Source: an uncultured Bacteroidales bacterium
GTDB taxonomy: Bacteria > Bacteroidota > Bacteroidia > Bacteroidales > UBA932
Direction of reading: 5' to 3'
NCBI GenBank assembly: GCA_949289565.1
Contig: CASEOO010000045.1
Location: forward strand, 1 to 64,000
Length of the DNA: 64,000 nt
The notes beneath the pieces are model-generated. The model saw nothing but the letters and a program-made list of their open reading frames with translations, made no database searches and had not been told where the DNA came from. Numbering within the stretch: the first letter of the stretch is position 1; the number at the start of each line of letters is the position of its first letter. Shown here one piece after another: positions 18,755 to 28,339 of this stretch. The position numbers and the translations under genes are program-made.

Positions 18755-20743
18755 ATGATGAAACGAAGCTATTATATATTGTCATTGATCTGCCTGCTGA
18801 CGACATCCTGCGAAGACTTTTTCAACCAGATGCCTGAGACAGAGCTGCCGGCAGACAATGTATACGAGACTTATGACGGGGCGCTGAGAAATGTGGCGGT
18901 GCTTTATGCCCGGCTCGGCAACATGGACAATGGCCTGAACAGCAGTGCCAGATTTGAAATGCCGTCGATAATCAATGTGGGGCCGTTTGATCTCAACAGC
19001 TCTTCAAGCGTGCCGCGTGACATCTGGTCCAGACATTATAATTTTATCGCACAGGCCAACCTTATCCTGGAAAATCTGGAAGCACACAGAGAAGACATTG
19101 ATAATACTTATGCAACATCTGCTTATGACAGTTTTGCATCGGATATCCTGCCATCGACACGGATCGAGGCAGAAACGCGGTTTTTAAGAGCATACGCGTA
19201 TTTCAACCTTTACCGGTATTTCGGGGGAGTCCCTCTGATAAAACAGCCGACCGGCCCGACTCCTGAATATGTCCCCCGCGCGGACAGGGAGACTATATTC
19301 GATTTCTTGTATGATGAACTGGATTTCGCTTTGAAGAATTGCGAGGACAACAATTCAGGGATAGCGTACGGAAGGGTGACCAGAGGTGCCGCCGCTGCCC
19401 TGCTGGCAAAAGTGAAAGTCTTCCATGCGTCTTATATCCGCAGGGCGGAGATGGTGGGCGACAAGATAAATGAATCCGCATCTTCGGATTACAAAACTGC
19501 CGATTTGTACAACGAAGCTATAACCTTGTGTGAAGACCTGATTTCAGGTGAATACGGGACATATGACCTGGAGGACTATTATCCGGCTGTATTCACACGC
19601 CGGAACAATGAAATCATTCTGAGCGCCATGGCAGATGAAGGCAAGGGTACAGGGAACAGTATTCCAATAGGATTCCCAGGTCCTGGGAAAAACGGGGCGG
19701 CTGGAGGCAAGGATCTTACTTCATGGCTTACCATACTGTATGACATTCCTATGTGGGAGCACGGCTACTCGCTGCATCAGGTCAGCTATGATTACGGACA
19801 GGTAGACAGGTTCAACGAAACCGCGCCGAAGCCGGGCACCACATCAAATGACCTGAGAAACCTTTATGAACGGACTCTTGAATACACCGTTACTGGGGAT
19901 ACGACCAGAAGAATGTGGACCTCGGTGAAGGGATATGTTACCGGATCTGCAGACAATGACCCTGATGGCCTGTGGGTATTCGAGCCTGCCGGACGTTTTC
20001 TCGGTCCTGAATTCTATATAGAGCCTGGAAAAATCAATGATTATACGGAAGATGAACTGAAAGTATTCGACCGAGTGCTTGAACCGCATGAACGTACATG
20101 GTGGCTGAATGAGACGAATGGCATAGACAAGCCTGACCTGTGGAATGTTAACTGGTGGAGGCTGGGCAAATTCCGCAATCCAAATCCTTCGGAATTGTCA
20201 TCTACTTTCGAAATAGATTACGGTGCCGTGGACTATCCTCTGCTCAGGCTTGGAGAAATCTACTTGCTGAAAGCAGAGGCGCAGATCATGACTGGACAGA
20301 CGGTTGAAGGAATTAGATCTGTCAATGAGATACGTAGCAGAGCCTGCAATCAGAGTACTACCCGGGATATGTTCCTGTATCAGGGAGATGCAAAGTATTC
20401 ATATATCGCCGGATCTGTTGTCCCTGTCCCGGAGAGCATCACCAATGCGCAAGCCATCAAGGAGCTCCTTTATGAAAGACTCAGGGAACTCGCAGGAGAG
20501 GATGACTGCGGATGGCTGGATCTCGCCAGATACCCAGACATATTGGTCGAGGACATGAATGACGTCTGCCGTTATATAGACCCGCTTCAGGGAGTGTCAT
20601 TCTTCGGCGACCCGGCCAGGAACGAATATATGTGGGATATGTTCGATGCAGAAAATCTGGTTTACAAGGTACTGATGCCTATACCATACACTGAACTGAC
20701 ATTTTTCCCTGAAATGCAGCAAAATCCAGGATATCTTAATTAA
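18755..20743 (+). CDS. susD: SusD/RagB-family surface glycan-binding lipoprotein
   Basis: 662-residue SusD homologue, longer than the usual 500-600. The N-terminus is a lipoprotein signal (LLTTSCEDFF, lipobox Cys19), placing it on the outer-membrane surface. Family features include the early LPADNVYETYDGAL segment, tetratricopeptide-like helices (AETRFLRAYAYFNLYRYFGGVPL) and the C-terminal helical motif with LLYERLRELAGEDDCGWLDLARYP. The start codon directly follows the susC stop, so the two are translated together and form the standard transporter-lid pair. Confidence 0.95.
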   Translation: MMKRSYYILSLICLLTTSCEDFFNQMPETELPADNVYETYDGALRNVAVLYARLGNMDNGLNSSARFEMPSIINVGPFDLNSSSSVPRDIWSRHYNFIAQANLILENLEAHREDIDNTYATSAYDSFASDILPSTRIEAETRFLRAYAYFNLYRYFGGVPLIKQPTGPTPEYVPRADRETIFDFLYDELDFALKNCEDNNSGIAYGRVTRGAAAALLAKVKVFHASYIRRAEMVGDKINESASSDYKTADLYNEAITLCEDLISGEYGTYDLEDYYPAVFTRRNNEIILSAMADEGKGTGNSIPIGFPGPGKNGAAGGKDLTSWLTILYDIPMWEHGYSLHQVSYDYGQVDRFNETAPKPGTTSNDLRNLYERTLEYTVTGDTTRRMWTSVKGYVTGSADNDPDGLWVFEPAGRFLGPEFYIEPGKINDYTEDELKVFDRVLEPHERTWWLNETNGIDKPDLWNVNWWRLGKFRNPNPSELSSTFEIDYGAVDYPLLRLGEIYLLKAEAQIMTGQTVEGIRSVNEIRSRACNQSTTRDMFLYQGDAKYSYIAGSVVPVPESITNAQAIKELLYERLRELAGEDDCGWLDLARYPDILVEDMNDVCRYIDPLQGVSFFGDPARNEYMWDMFDAENLVYKVLMPIPYTELTFFPEMQQNPGYLN

Positions 20744-20762
20744 CGTCAAATTATAGAGAAAG

Positions 20763-22073
20763 ATGAAAAACATATTCAGATATTTGCAGGTGGCGGCCTG
20801 TATTCTGCCGATGATTTCCTGTCAGAAATACGGCGATGACGTGTCTGTGCCGACGGTTTCTGTCAGAGTGGAGCCTGCCTCTCCGAAAGCCGGCGAGACA
20901 GTCAGGATTTACGTGGAATCCGATGCTCAGTATGTGTCTCTGTTCACCGGTGACGATGGACACAGGTTTGAACGTTCACGTATAAAGGCTGTCATGGAAA
21001 ACGATTGGGAGTCGTTCCGTGATACTGTATACAGACTGTCATACGCGAAGAACGGAGAAAAACAGACATGGAACCGCTATTTCAAAGACTATGAAACACT
21101 TGAGCAAGTATATGAAGACTTCGAGTTTTTCGGAGCCTACAGCGATGTCGAACTTGTAAGATATAATGAGGATGATTTTCCGGAAGCCATGATGCAAATG
21201 AGCTATCCAGGAACGAATCAGCTTAAATTCACTGTCACAGACAGGCGGATTCCGACTGGCATACGGATAAAACCTGACATACATCTTTTCGGAGGCTCAG
21301 AGAACCAGCCAGGATTCTCTATAATAGAATCAAGATATGTAGCTTGTGATGAGGACAGGAAGGTGCGAGCATTTTCTAATGACGCCAAAGTGCCGGCATA
21401 CTTCGGACTTCACACAGAACAGCTGGAAGCCTCAGGGGAGTATCCTGCAGGGTACGAATACGAAGTGTGCACGCAGGCAGGTGACAGATATTGGGGCGCA
21501 TTTCAGACCAATGACCCGCTTTCAGGACGTCCGACAGAAGGATTTTACAAACTGAGTGATATTTATACGTCAGATACTTATCTTGCACCGTTCCTCGACT
21601 ATGGCGAAAAACTTGTGATCCGCCAGATAGACATTTATTCTACATACAGATGTACAAAACCTGCGGCAGAGACCTCGCAGTGGCGGTATGATCTGGATGG
21701 AGACGGTCAGCTGGAGTATTATGAATGCGAACTTGACCCTGAAACAGGCCTGCCGGTCAGGGAATCGGACTATGTCTACTACGCAGGATTCCAGGGAGAT
21801 GTCTACCTTTCTTTTCTTGAGATTGGATCCAATGAGTATGAGCCATGGAACACCGGGGTCAACTTAGGTTCAGTATACTCAGCAGGCGGAATCGCGGATG
21901 TTTATGAATACGTATATGACGGAGAAGGAGAATTCACTGTGACTGCTGTCGCCACCAATGTCGGAAACAAACAGCATTCAGGCATTGATTATAATGAAGA
22001 CAGGGGCAATTCGCTTGATAACTATCCGGCATTCAGAAGTACTGCATCTGTGACAGTGAACGTTACTAAATGA
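20763..22073 (+). CDS. Lipoprotein with N-terminal Ig/PKD-like domain, probable surface glycan-binding protein
   Basis: 436 residues. Lipobox ILPMISC (Cys20) predicts outer-membrane anchoring. Residues about 30-75 (VSVRVEPASPKAGETVRIYVES...VSLFTGDDGHRF) look like an Ig/PKD fold of the type found at the start of DUF5017-like proteins in Sus operons. The remainder is beta-rich with many Tyr and Trp residues (DRYWGAFQTNDP, EYEPWNTGVNLG) and no catalytic motif I recognise. Its position right after SusD, 19 bases downstream, is where surface glycan-binding proteins are normally encoded. It overlaps the next gene by 4 bases (ATGA). Function is inferred from position and composition only. Confidence 0.75.
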   Translation: MKNIFRYLQVAACILPMISCQKYGDDVSVPTVSVRVEPASPKAGETVRIYVESDAQYVSLFTGDDGHRFERSRIKAVMENDWESFRDTVYRLSYAKNGEKQTWNRYFKDYETLEQVYEDFEFFGAYSDVELVRYNEDDFPEAMMQMSYPGTNQLKFTVTDRRIPTGIRIKPDIHLFGGSENQPGFSIIESRYVACDEDRKVRAFSNDAKVPAYFGLHTEQLEASGEYPAGYEYEVCTQAGDRYWGAFQTNDPLSGRPTEGFYKLSDIYTSDTYLAPFLDYGEKLVIRQIDIYSTYRCTKPAAETSQWRYDLDGDGQLEYYECELDPETGLPVRESDYVYYAGFQGDVYLSFLEIGSNEYEPWNTGVNLGSVYSAGGIADVYEYVYDGEGEFTVTAVATNVGNKQHSGIDYNEDRGNSLDNYPAFRSTASVTVNVTK

Positions 22074-24811
22074 TGAATTATTATCAAAAAAGCGGCATAG
22101 GGATGATCGCATTCCTATGCCTTTCCCTTTCTCCGGTATCTGAAGCAAGGACTGTCATCGCTTTATCCGATTCAGGGAATGGCATCGGCAATATGGACTT
22201 CAATATGAACGGCCGCGCGCGGAATATGGTAGATAAAGGAAAGACTCTCGGCTTCTTGAAATTGAGATTCGAGAAGTCGTCAGAGGAATTCCATTATTCT
22301 ACAGACAGCGATACTCCCGCGATATTATCGAACAAAGACTCTGAGATACAGCTTTTTTGGCAAATGCAGAAAGGAGTCCGTCTTTATGAAAAATTCAGAG
22401 AAAAGGCAGACACGGTATTCTGGACTATAGAGATATTCAATAGGTCTGCGTCTCCGGTCAGACTGACAGATCTGGGATTTCATCTGCCGGTCGGAGGCTT
22501 GGATGAAAACATTCCAGCAAGAGAGAACTATAACTTGCACACATCGGTAAATATGGATGCGTCTTTCCTTTATTGGGCTCCGTACAGCGGACAAGGAGAA
22601 CATCTGGTGATGTTGCCTGCTCCAGGTACGCGGCTCGAGTATGCTGCAGATGACGGATGGTACTATATCCATTCAGCCACATCAGTTGACAGAGTGAATG
22701 ATTCATGGAGGCTTCCGTCGTCAACGGCAGACATCGGTCCATATGGTAAAATCCGATACTGTTTCAGATTTTTCAAAGCCTCCGGGAGGGAAGCTATTCC
22801 GGAAATCCTTTACAGCGAAGGATTAGTAAACGTGTCAGTAGTGCCAGGAATGGTCGTTCAGAAAGGCGAGGAAGTGAAAGTCGCATTGCGGACAAAGTCC
22901 GTTATCAATAGAATTTCAGCTGAATTCGTAGAGACGGCATTGTCGGAGACTGAAGATAAAGGAAACGGGTACACAGTCTTCTCGGTACGCTTCGGAAAAC
23001 TTGGGGAAAACGCGCTGATGGTAGACTACGGAATCGGGAAAAGATGCCTGTTGGACTTTTTTGTTACGGAGCCGACAGAGAAACTTATCAAAAAAAGAGC
23101 GTCGTTTATTGTCAGAAAACAGCAGCATCGTGACACGTCAAAGTGGTACAACGGTTTATACAGCCTGTATGACATGGAAAAAGGCGAACTGCTGTCCCCT
23201 GATTATCTTCAAGATCTCAGAGAACCGTTTATGGTCGGAGGCTCGGATGACCCGTCAAATAGCAAGCCGATGTTTGTCAGCGAAAAGAATACAGTCTATC
23301 CTGATTCATCAGAAATAGCTTCACTTGAGTACTATGAAAAGAATTTCGTATGGGGCAAACTCCAGAGAACTGACGAAGAATACCCTTACCCTTACGGAAT
23401 ATACGGCAGTGAAAACTGGTTTTTGAACAGAAGCGGAGCTGACGGTGATTATGGATCCGGGGGCTTGGGGAAGGAGCGCATGTGGCGTACATTCGACTAT
23501 ACTACGCATTTTGCCATTTATTATAATCTTTACCTTATAGCCAGGGACAACCCGCAATGGGTAAACTATCTGGATGCCGATGGATATCTGGACAGGGCTT
23601 TCAACACTGCAATGGCATTCTTCAATGTCCCTTATAATATCATGATGGGACAGCAGTGGACATTCCATGGCTGGTGTGACTGGGCATACAAGCAAGGGAA
23701 CTTTCATGAACGCTATATTCTTGATATTGTCGCGGCGCTTGAGGATAACGGCAGAAGTGCTGATGCACAGAAATTACGCAGAGAATGGGAAAAGAAAGTG
23801 TCCTATATGATATACGAGGATGAATGGCCTTTTGGATCCGAGATGTTCGTAGACAGGACAGCGTTTGAATCTTCCTATTATGTCGGTGAATATGCCTTAA
23901 AGTCAGGAATGGTCCCGCAGGAACAGTTCTGGTACGATAAAAACAGACATAAATGGTACTCGTATACGTCTTACGATACAAATGAGATGTATTCGTTCAT
24001 GCAGAAGCAGCTTGATGCAAATCTGGCCTTGCGCGGAATATATGAGCCGGGATATGACAGGTGCGGCACTGCCTGGACTGGCACCAGGACGGCACTGGAT
24101 TATATGTCGCAAATGGGTGGAGCTGCGCTTCTTGACTACGCAGTCAGATTTTCCTGCAAACCTTATGAATATGTCAGGTACGGGTATAATTCCATCTTGT
24201 CATCATGGGCTCTGATGAATACCGGGGAGCCGGATTCGGATTATGGATATTGGTATCATGGAGAGGACAGAGACGGTGCGGCTGGATGGGCGTTCTGCGT
24301 ATACCAGCACTCTCATCCTTATATGATGTACATTAATACAGGAAGAGGGCCTTGGCGATATGACGGAGAAATTGACCACGGATTTACAGGCGGGATTCAT
24401 AGCTCAGGGTGTTATCTCGTCCATGATCCTGTCTTTGGCGATGTTGTTTACGGAGGCCGTGTGATATCAGAACCGGGCAGATGGAAAATAACGCCTACAG
24501 ACGGAGTGAGAAGATACCTCGCGGTGCCTGGCAAGGGGCGTTTTGAGATGAAACTGGAAAATAATGGTTTCGCAAGAGGTCATGAAATTATTTTATCAGA
24601 AAATCTGGAGTCTCTGGAGTTTGTGATAGAGAGGCGCGTATGTACAGCAGAGCAGAGGATTCTGTTGAAGAACTTGCCAGAAGGGAATTATATTCTCACT
24701 TATGGAAACGGAAAAGAAAAGGTTTTTTCGGCAGGAAAGGAAGAGACTCGCCTGGCCTTCAATCTTGACAATGATTGTAAAACAGAAAAAATATATATCA
24801 GGAAATTATGA
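22070..24811 (+). CDS. Large secreted protein, DUF5695-like, in a glycan-use operon
   Basis: 913 residues with a signal peptide (IAFLCLSLSPVSEA, cleavage near ARTV), so exported but not lipidated. The first 300 residues are beta-sandwich-like. From about residue 350 (WYNGLYSLYDMEKGELLSPDYL, MVGGSDDPSNSKP) the sequence becomes helix-rich with repeated aromatic motifs (MGQQWTFHGWCDWAYKQGNF, YSFMQKQLDANLALRGIYEPGYD), suggesting an (alpha/alpha) barrel as in many glycoside hydrolases and lyases. I associate this pattern with DUF5695 proteins of Bacteroidales, which have no reaction I can state. Start and stop overlap both neighbours by 4 bases, indicating coupled translation with the lipoprotein before and the GH127 enzyme after. 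It may be a glycosidase acting on the same substrate. Confidence 0.72.
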   Translation: MMNYYQKSGIGMIAFLCLSLSPVSEARTVIALSDSGNGIGNMDFNMNGRARNMVDKGKTLGFLKLRFEKSSEEFHYSTDSDTPAILSNKDSEIQLFWQMQKGVRLYEKFREKADTVFWTIEIFNRSASPVRLTDLGFHLPVGGLDENIPARENYNLHTSVNMDASFLYWAPYSGQGEHLVMLPAPGTRLEYAADDGWYYIHSATSVDRVNDSWRLPSSTADIGPYGKIRYCFRFFKASGREAIPEILYSEGLVNVSVVPGMVVQKGEEVKVALRTKSVINRISAEFVETALSETEDKGNGYTVFSVRFGKLGENALMVDYGIGKRCLLDFFVTEPTEKLIKKRASFIVRKQQHRDTSKWYNGLYSLYDMEKGELLSPDYLQDLREPFMVGGSDDPSNSKPMFVSEKNTVYPDSSEIASLEYYEKNFVWGKLQRTDEEYPYPYGIYGSENWFLNRSGADGDYGSGGLGKERMWRTFDYTTHFAIYYNLYLIARDNPQWVNYLDADGYLDRAFNTAMAFFNVPYNIMMGQQWTFHGWCDWAYKQGNFHERYILDIVAALEDNGRSADAQKLRREWEKKVSYMIYEDEWPFGSEMFVDRTAFESSYYVGEYALKSGMVPQEQFWYDKNRHKWYSYTSYDTNEMYSFMQKQLDANLALRGIYEPGYDRCGTAWTGTRTALDYMSQMGGAALLDYAVRFSCKPYEYVRYGYNSILSSWALMNTGEPDSDYGYWYHGEDRDGAAGWAFCVYQHSHPYMMYINTGRGPWRYDGEIDHGFTGGIHSSGCYLVHDPVFGDVVYGGRVISEPGRWKITPTDGVRRYLAVPGKGRFEMKLENNGFARGHEIILSENLESLEFVIERRVCTAEQRILLKNLPEGNYILTYGNGKEKVFSAGKEETRLAFNLDNDCKTEKIYIRKL

Positions 24812-27252
24812 AAATAATCGGATTGTTAATAAGTGCGGCTGCTGCATCGTTAGTGCTGTCATCTTGTGATAACGAAGAGAAAATCACTCCTGTTCCATTC
24901 AACAATGTCACCCTGACAGATGGATTCTGGAAAGACAGGATGCGTACAGAGATAGACGTTACTGTCCCGTTTTCTGTCATGCAGAGTGCGCCTGCTGTAG
25001 AACGTTTCAGGAAGTGTGCGGATTTCGTGGCAGGAAAAAGTGACATCCTCCCAGAGCCGCACCGTTTCATCAGTTCGGATCTGTACAAGGTAATGGAGGG
25101 GGCCGCATATTCTCTGATGCAGGAACCTGATGACTCCCTTGAGATGTTTATGGATTCAGTGATAAACCTTATCGCGGCGTCCCAGCTTCCTGATGGGTAT
25201 CTTTACATTTCGCATATATGTGGCAATCCGATTGTTGAGGAAATGGGCGACAAACCTTATTCGTGGGTCGTTCATAGCCATGAACTGTACAACGCCGGGC
25301 ATCTTTACGAGGCCGCCACGGCATATTATCAGGCTACAGGGAAACGGAAATTGCTTGACATAGCCATAAAGAATGCCGATCATGTGAACAGGGTCTTTTT
25401 CGAAGGAGATCCTGCATACAACGGAGGTGTTCCTGTCAATCAGGCGCCGGGGCATGAAGAAATCGAGCTGGCTTTATGCAAATTGTACAGAGCGACAGGA
25501 AATGTCAAATATCTTGATATGGCAAAAAGATTTCTGGATATCAGAGGCGTAACATACATTCCTGACGGGGAAGGTGTGATGTCTCCGGAATATGCTCAGC
25601 AGCATCTCCCGGTCGCTCAGCAGAAGGAACCTGCCGGACATGCAGTCAGGGCTGGCTATCTGTACACTGCCATGGCGCAAGTAGATGCACTTACAGGTAA
25701 AAAAGATTACAGAGAGGCTCTGGATTCGATATGGACGAATTTGGTAAGTACGAGAATGCATATTACCGGCGGACTTGGATCGGCCGAAGGGATCGAAGGA
25801 TTCGGGAAACCATATGACCTTCCTAATAAAACCGCTTACAATGAAACGTGCGCCGCCGTAGCAAATGTATTCTTCAATCACGGAATGTTTCTGGCAGAAG
25901 GCGATGGAAAGTATATGGATATAGCTGAATTGTCCTTGTTTAACAATGCATTGGCAGGAATCAATCTTAATGGCGACCGTTTCTTTTATGTCAATCCTCT
26001 GGAAGCCGATGGAAAAAGAAAGTTCAATCATGGTCTTGCAGACAGAGCCGAATGGTTCGGCTGCGCCTGTTGTCCGCCGAACATTTCCAGACTGATTCTT
26101 CAGATTCCGGGATATATGTACGCTTATTCCGATGACAATATATTCCTTACACTGTATGGCGGCAGCAAGACTGTTGTCCCGCTTCAGAATGGTTCAGTCC
26201 AGATAGAGCAAACATCGGCATATCCGTTTGACGGATATGTAAAAGTGAAAGTGACTCCAGAGCGGAGCTGCAGATTTGCAGTTTCTTTTAGAGTGCCTGC
26301 ATGGACTTCTGATGAGGATTTTGTCCCGGGAGGACTTTATAAATACACCGATGGTCCTGAAACCGCATTTTCAGTAAAGGTAAATGGCAGATTATATAAT
26401 GCCAGAGTGGAAAAAGGCTTCGCAAAAATAAACAGGCGATGGAATCCTGGTGATATTGTGGAATTTGTCCTGCCTATGGAAGTCCGTTATGTGAAAAGTG
26501 ATGACAGAGTCATTGCCGACAGGAACTCAACGGCGGTCGTGATGGGGCCGCTGGTATTCTGTGCAGAGGAAACAGACAATGGATGCAAAATCCAGAATCT
26601 TTCCCTGGCAGGAAAGTCTCCGGCCAGAAAGTCCAATATTCACGGAGGTGTACTGGACGGGATTCCGGAGATATCTGTATCCGGATATCGTAATGAGAAC
26701 GGGGAAATTTCCGGATGCGACATCAAAATGATCCCGTATTACGCATGGTGCAACAGAGGAGGAGACAAGACCATGATGGTCTGGTTGAAAAATTCTCCGG
26801 AAGCGGCCGATGTCAAACCGGATTCGCTGATGTCTGCAGTTTCGGCTATAGAACTTTACCCGTCACAGAGCAGATACGGCACATCCGGCCTGACTGACGG
26901 AAAAACGGGAAGGTCTTCCGATGATGCCGCAGCCATAGGATGGATGCCGGAAAAGATTGAGGAAGAATATTATATAGATTTTATTTTCCGTCGCCCGGTA
27001 AGGATGACTTCCCTGTCAGTCTACTGGTCGATTGCAGACGGAGCCAGTTTGCCGGCTTCATGGAAAGTAATGTATCATGATGGCGGCAAATGGAATGATA
27101 TGGAACTGTATTTGACAGATTCATACCGCATACAGAAGGACCAGTTCAATGTAGTACATCCAGCCAGCCCGTTTGACAGCGACAGGATCCGGATATGCGT
27201 GACACCGCAAAAAGGCAGGCTGGCAGCCATATCGGAGGTGTATATTGAATAG
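24808..27252 (+). CDS. GH127-family beta-L-arabinofuranosidase (lipoprotein)
   Basis: 814 residues. Lipobox VLSSC (Cys19). The catalytic domain (about 30-560) shows the zinc-thiol active site of GH127: Glu346 and Cys348 in AYNETCAA, and Cys421-Cys422 in FGCACCPPN, equivalent to the Glu/Cys/Cys/Cys zinc ligands of HypBA1 where the first Cys of the pair is the nucleophile. PLPNKT-type loops and GGLGSAEGIEGFG also fit. The C-terminal 150 residues (from about SAIELYPSQSRYG) look like an F5/8-type carbohydrate-binding sandwich. It removes beta-L-arabinofuranose in known members, for example from extensin-like glycans; other sugars are possible. It ends the operon that starts at susC. Confidence 0.9.
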   Translation: MKIIGLLISAAAASLVLSSCDNEEKITPVPFNNVTLTDGFWKDRMRTEIDVTVPFSVMQSAPAVERFRKCADFVAGKSDILPEPHRFISSDLYKVMEGAAYSLMQEPDDSLEMFMDSVINLIAASQLPDGYLYISHICGNPIVEEMGDKPYSWVVHSHELYNAGHLYEAATAYYQATGKRKLLDIAIKNADHVNRVFFEGDPAYNGGVPVNQAPGHEEIELALCKLYRATGNVKYLDMAKRFLDIRGVTYIPDGEGVMSPEYAQQHLPVAQQKEPAGHAVRAGYLYTAMAQVDALTGKKDYREALDSIWTNLVSTRMHITGGLGSAEGIEGFGKPYDLPNKTAYNETCAAVANVFFNHGMFLAEGDGKYMDIAELSLFNNALAGINLNGDRFFYVNPLEADGKRKFNHGLADRAEWFGCACCPPNISRLILQIPGYMYAYSDDNIFLTLYGGSKTVVPLQNGSVQIEQTSAYPFDGYVKVKVTPERSCRFAVSFRVPAWTSDEDFVPGGLYKYTDGPETAFSVKVNGRLYNARVEKGFAKINRRWNPGDIVEFVLPMEVRYVKSDDRVIADRNSTAVVMGPLVFCAEETDNGCKIQNLSLAGKSPARKSNIHGGVLDGIPEISVSGYRNENGEISGCDIKMIPYYAWCNRGGDKTMMVWLKNSPEAADVKPDSLMSAVSAIELYPSQSRYGTSGLTDGKTGRSSDDAAAIGWMPEKIEEEYYIDFIFRRPVRMTSLSVYWSIADGASLPASWKVMYHDGGKWNDMELYLTDSYRIQKDQFNVVHPASPFDSDRIRICVTPQKGRLAAISEVYIE

Positions 27253-27286
27253 AATGCTCTTGTCTGATTTGTGTAAATCTCCACAA

Positions 27287-27319
27287 TGAGAACGTTTGCA
27301 TTGTCCGGGAACGATTGAA
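27287..27319 (+). promoter_or_regulatory. Paired LacI-type operators upstream of fructokinase
   Basis: TGAGAACGTTTGCA at 27287-27300 and a weaker CGGGAACGATTGAA at 27306-27319, with centres 19 bases apart. The pair ends 57 bases before the -7 box at 27377. The first matches the palindrome TGnAAACGTTTnCA in 12 of 14 positions or better, depending on the n positions. Confidence 0.7.
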
Positions 27320-27376
27320 AAGAGATTCCCGGACAAAATATTGACGCGGAGCGGTATGGGGAAACTCATTTTCGTT

Positions 27377-27384
27377 TAAATTTG
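27377..27384 (+). promoter_or_regulatory. Candidate -7 box for fructokinase
   Basis: TAAATTTG matches the TAnnTTTG consensus, 53 bases before the fructokinase ATG. No clear TTTG element lies 19 bases upstream, which fits a promoter needing an activator. Confidence 0.5.
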
Positions 27385-27437
27385 ACGGAGTCATTGATTT
27401 TGGCAGAGCCATATAATTTAAACACTGGAATATTGTT

Positions 27438-28328
27438 ATGGAATCAGAGAGAAAATATGTCGTCGGCATCGGCGAAGCGCTGTGGGATGTATTGCCCGAA
27501 GGGAAAAAAATAGGCGGTGCGCCGGCGAATTTCGCTTATCATGTGTCACAGCTCGGGCTGGAAAGCCTGGTAGTCAGCGCAGTGGGCGACGATGCTCTCG
27601 GCGAAGAGATTCTGGCTAATTTCCGGGAGAAAAATCTGCAGTGCATCGTTCCTGAAGTGGCATTTCCTACAGGGACAGTGCAGGTAACGGTGGATGCCGC
27701 AGGTGTGCCGAGCTATGATATCAGGCAAGATGTGGCCTGGGACAATATTCCGTTCACCGAGGAGCTGAGACGGCTGGCAGGGCAGACTTGTGCAGTTTGC
27801 TTCGGGTCGCTGGCCCAGAGAAGCAGGGTCTCGCGCAATGCCATACAGTCGTTCTTGGATGCAATGCCTGGCGGCGTTTACCGGATTTTCGATATCAATC
27901 TAAGGCAGAGCTTTTATAGGCAGGAAACCATATGCGATTCCCTGAAAAGGTGCAACATATTGAAAATTAATGACGAAGAACTGGCAATAGTCAGCAGGAT
28001 GTTCGGATTTCAGGGGGCGGATATGCAGGAGAACTGCAGAAAACTGCTGGATGAATACGGGCTTAAAATGGTGATTCTGACATGCGGGGTGAATGGAAGC
28101 TATGTCTTTACTCCTGAAAATGTGTCATTTGCGGCCACTCCCGAGGTGAAGGTGGCAGACACTGTAGGCGCAGGAGATTCCTTCACGGCGGGATTCATTG
28201 CCGGCCTGCTGAAAGGGCTGCCAGTGAGTGAATCCCATCGGCTGGCCGTCGATGTTTCCGCATATGTATGCACGCAGAGCGGAGCTATGCCAGAGCTGCC
28301 TGAAGCTCTGATTCGCCGTGCAGAGTGA
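27438..28328 (+). CDS. Fructokinase, PfkB family
   Basis: 296-residue ribokinase/PfkB-type sugar kinase that phosphorylates fructose to fructose-6-phosphate. GEALWDVLP and GGAPANFAYHVSQLG are the N-terminal substrate-binding signature typical of fructokinases. DTVGAGDSFTAGF near residue 240 is the PfkB signature 2 with the catalytic Asp. The protein is cytoplasmic. It is convergent with the LacI-type regulator (stop codons 12 bases apart) and shares operator sites with the mannitol-type dehydrogenase on the far side of that regulator. Mannitol would be oxidised to fructose by the dehydrogenase and phosphorylated here. The substrate is inferred from family and context. Confidence 0.9.
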   Translation: MESERKYVVGIGEALWDVLPEGKKIGGAPANFAYHVSQLGLESLVVSAVGDDALGEEILANFREKNLQCIVPEVAFPTGTVQVTVDAAGVPSYDIRQDVAWDNIPFTEELRRLAGQTCAVCFGSLAQRSRVSRNAIQSFLDAMPGGVYRIFDINLRQSFYRQETICDSLKRCNILKINDEELAIVSRMFGFQGADMQENCRKLLDEYGLKMVILTCGVNGSYVFTPENVSFAATPEVKVADTVGAGDSFTAGFIAGLLKGLPVSESHRLAVDVSAYVCTQSGAMPELPEALIRRAE

Positions 28329-28339
28329 CAGGCGATTCC

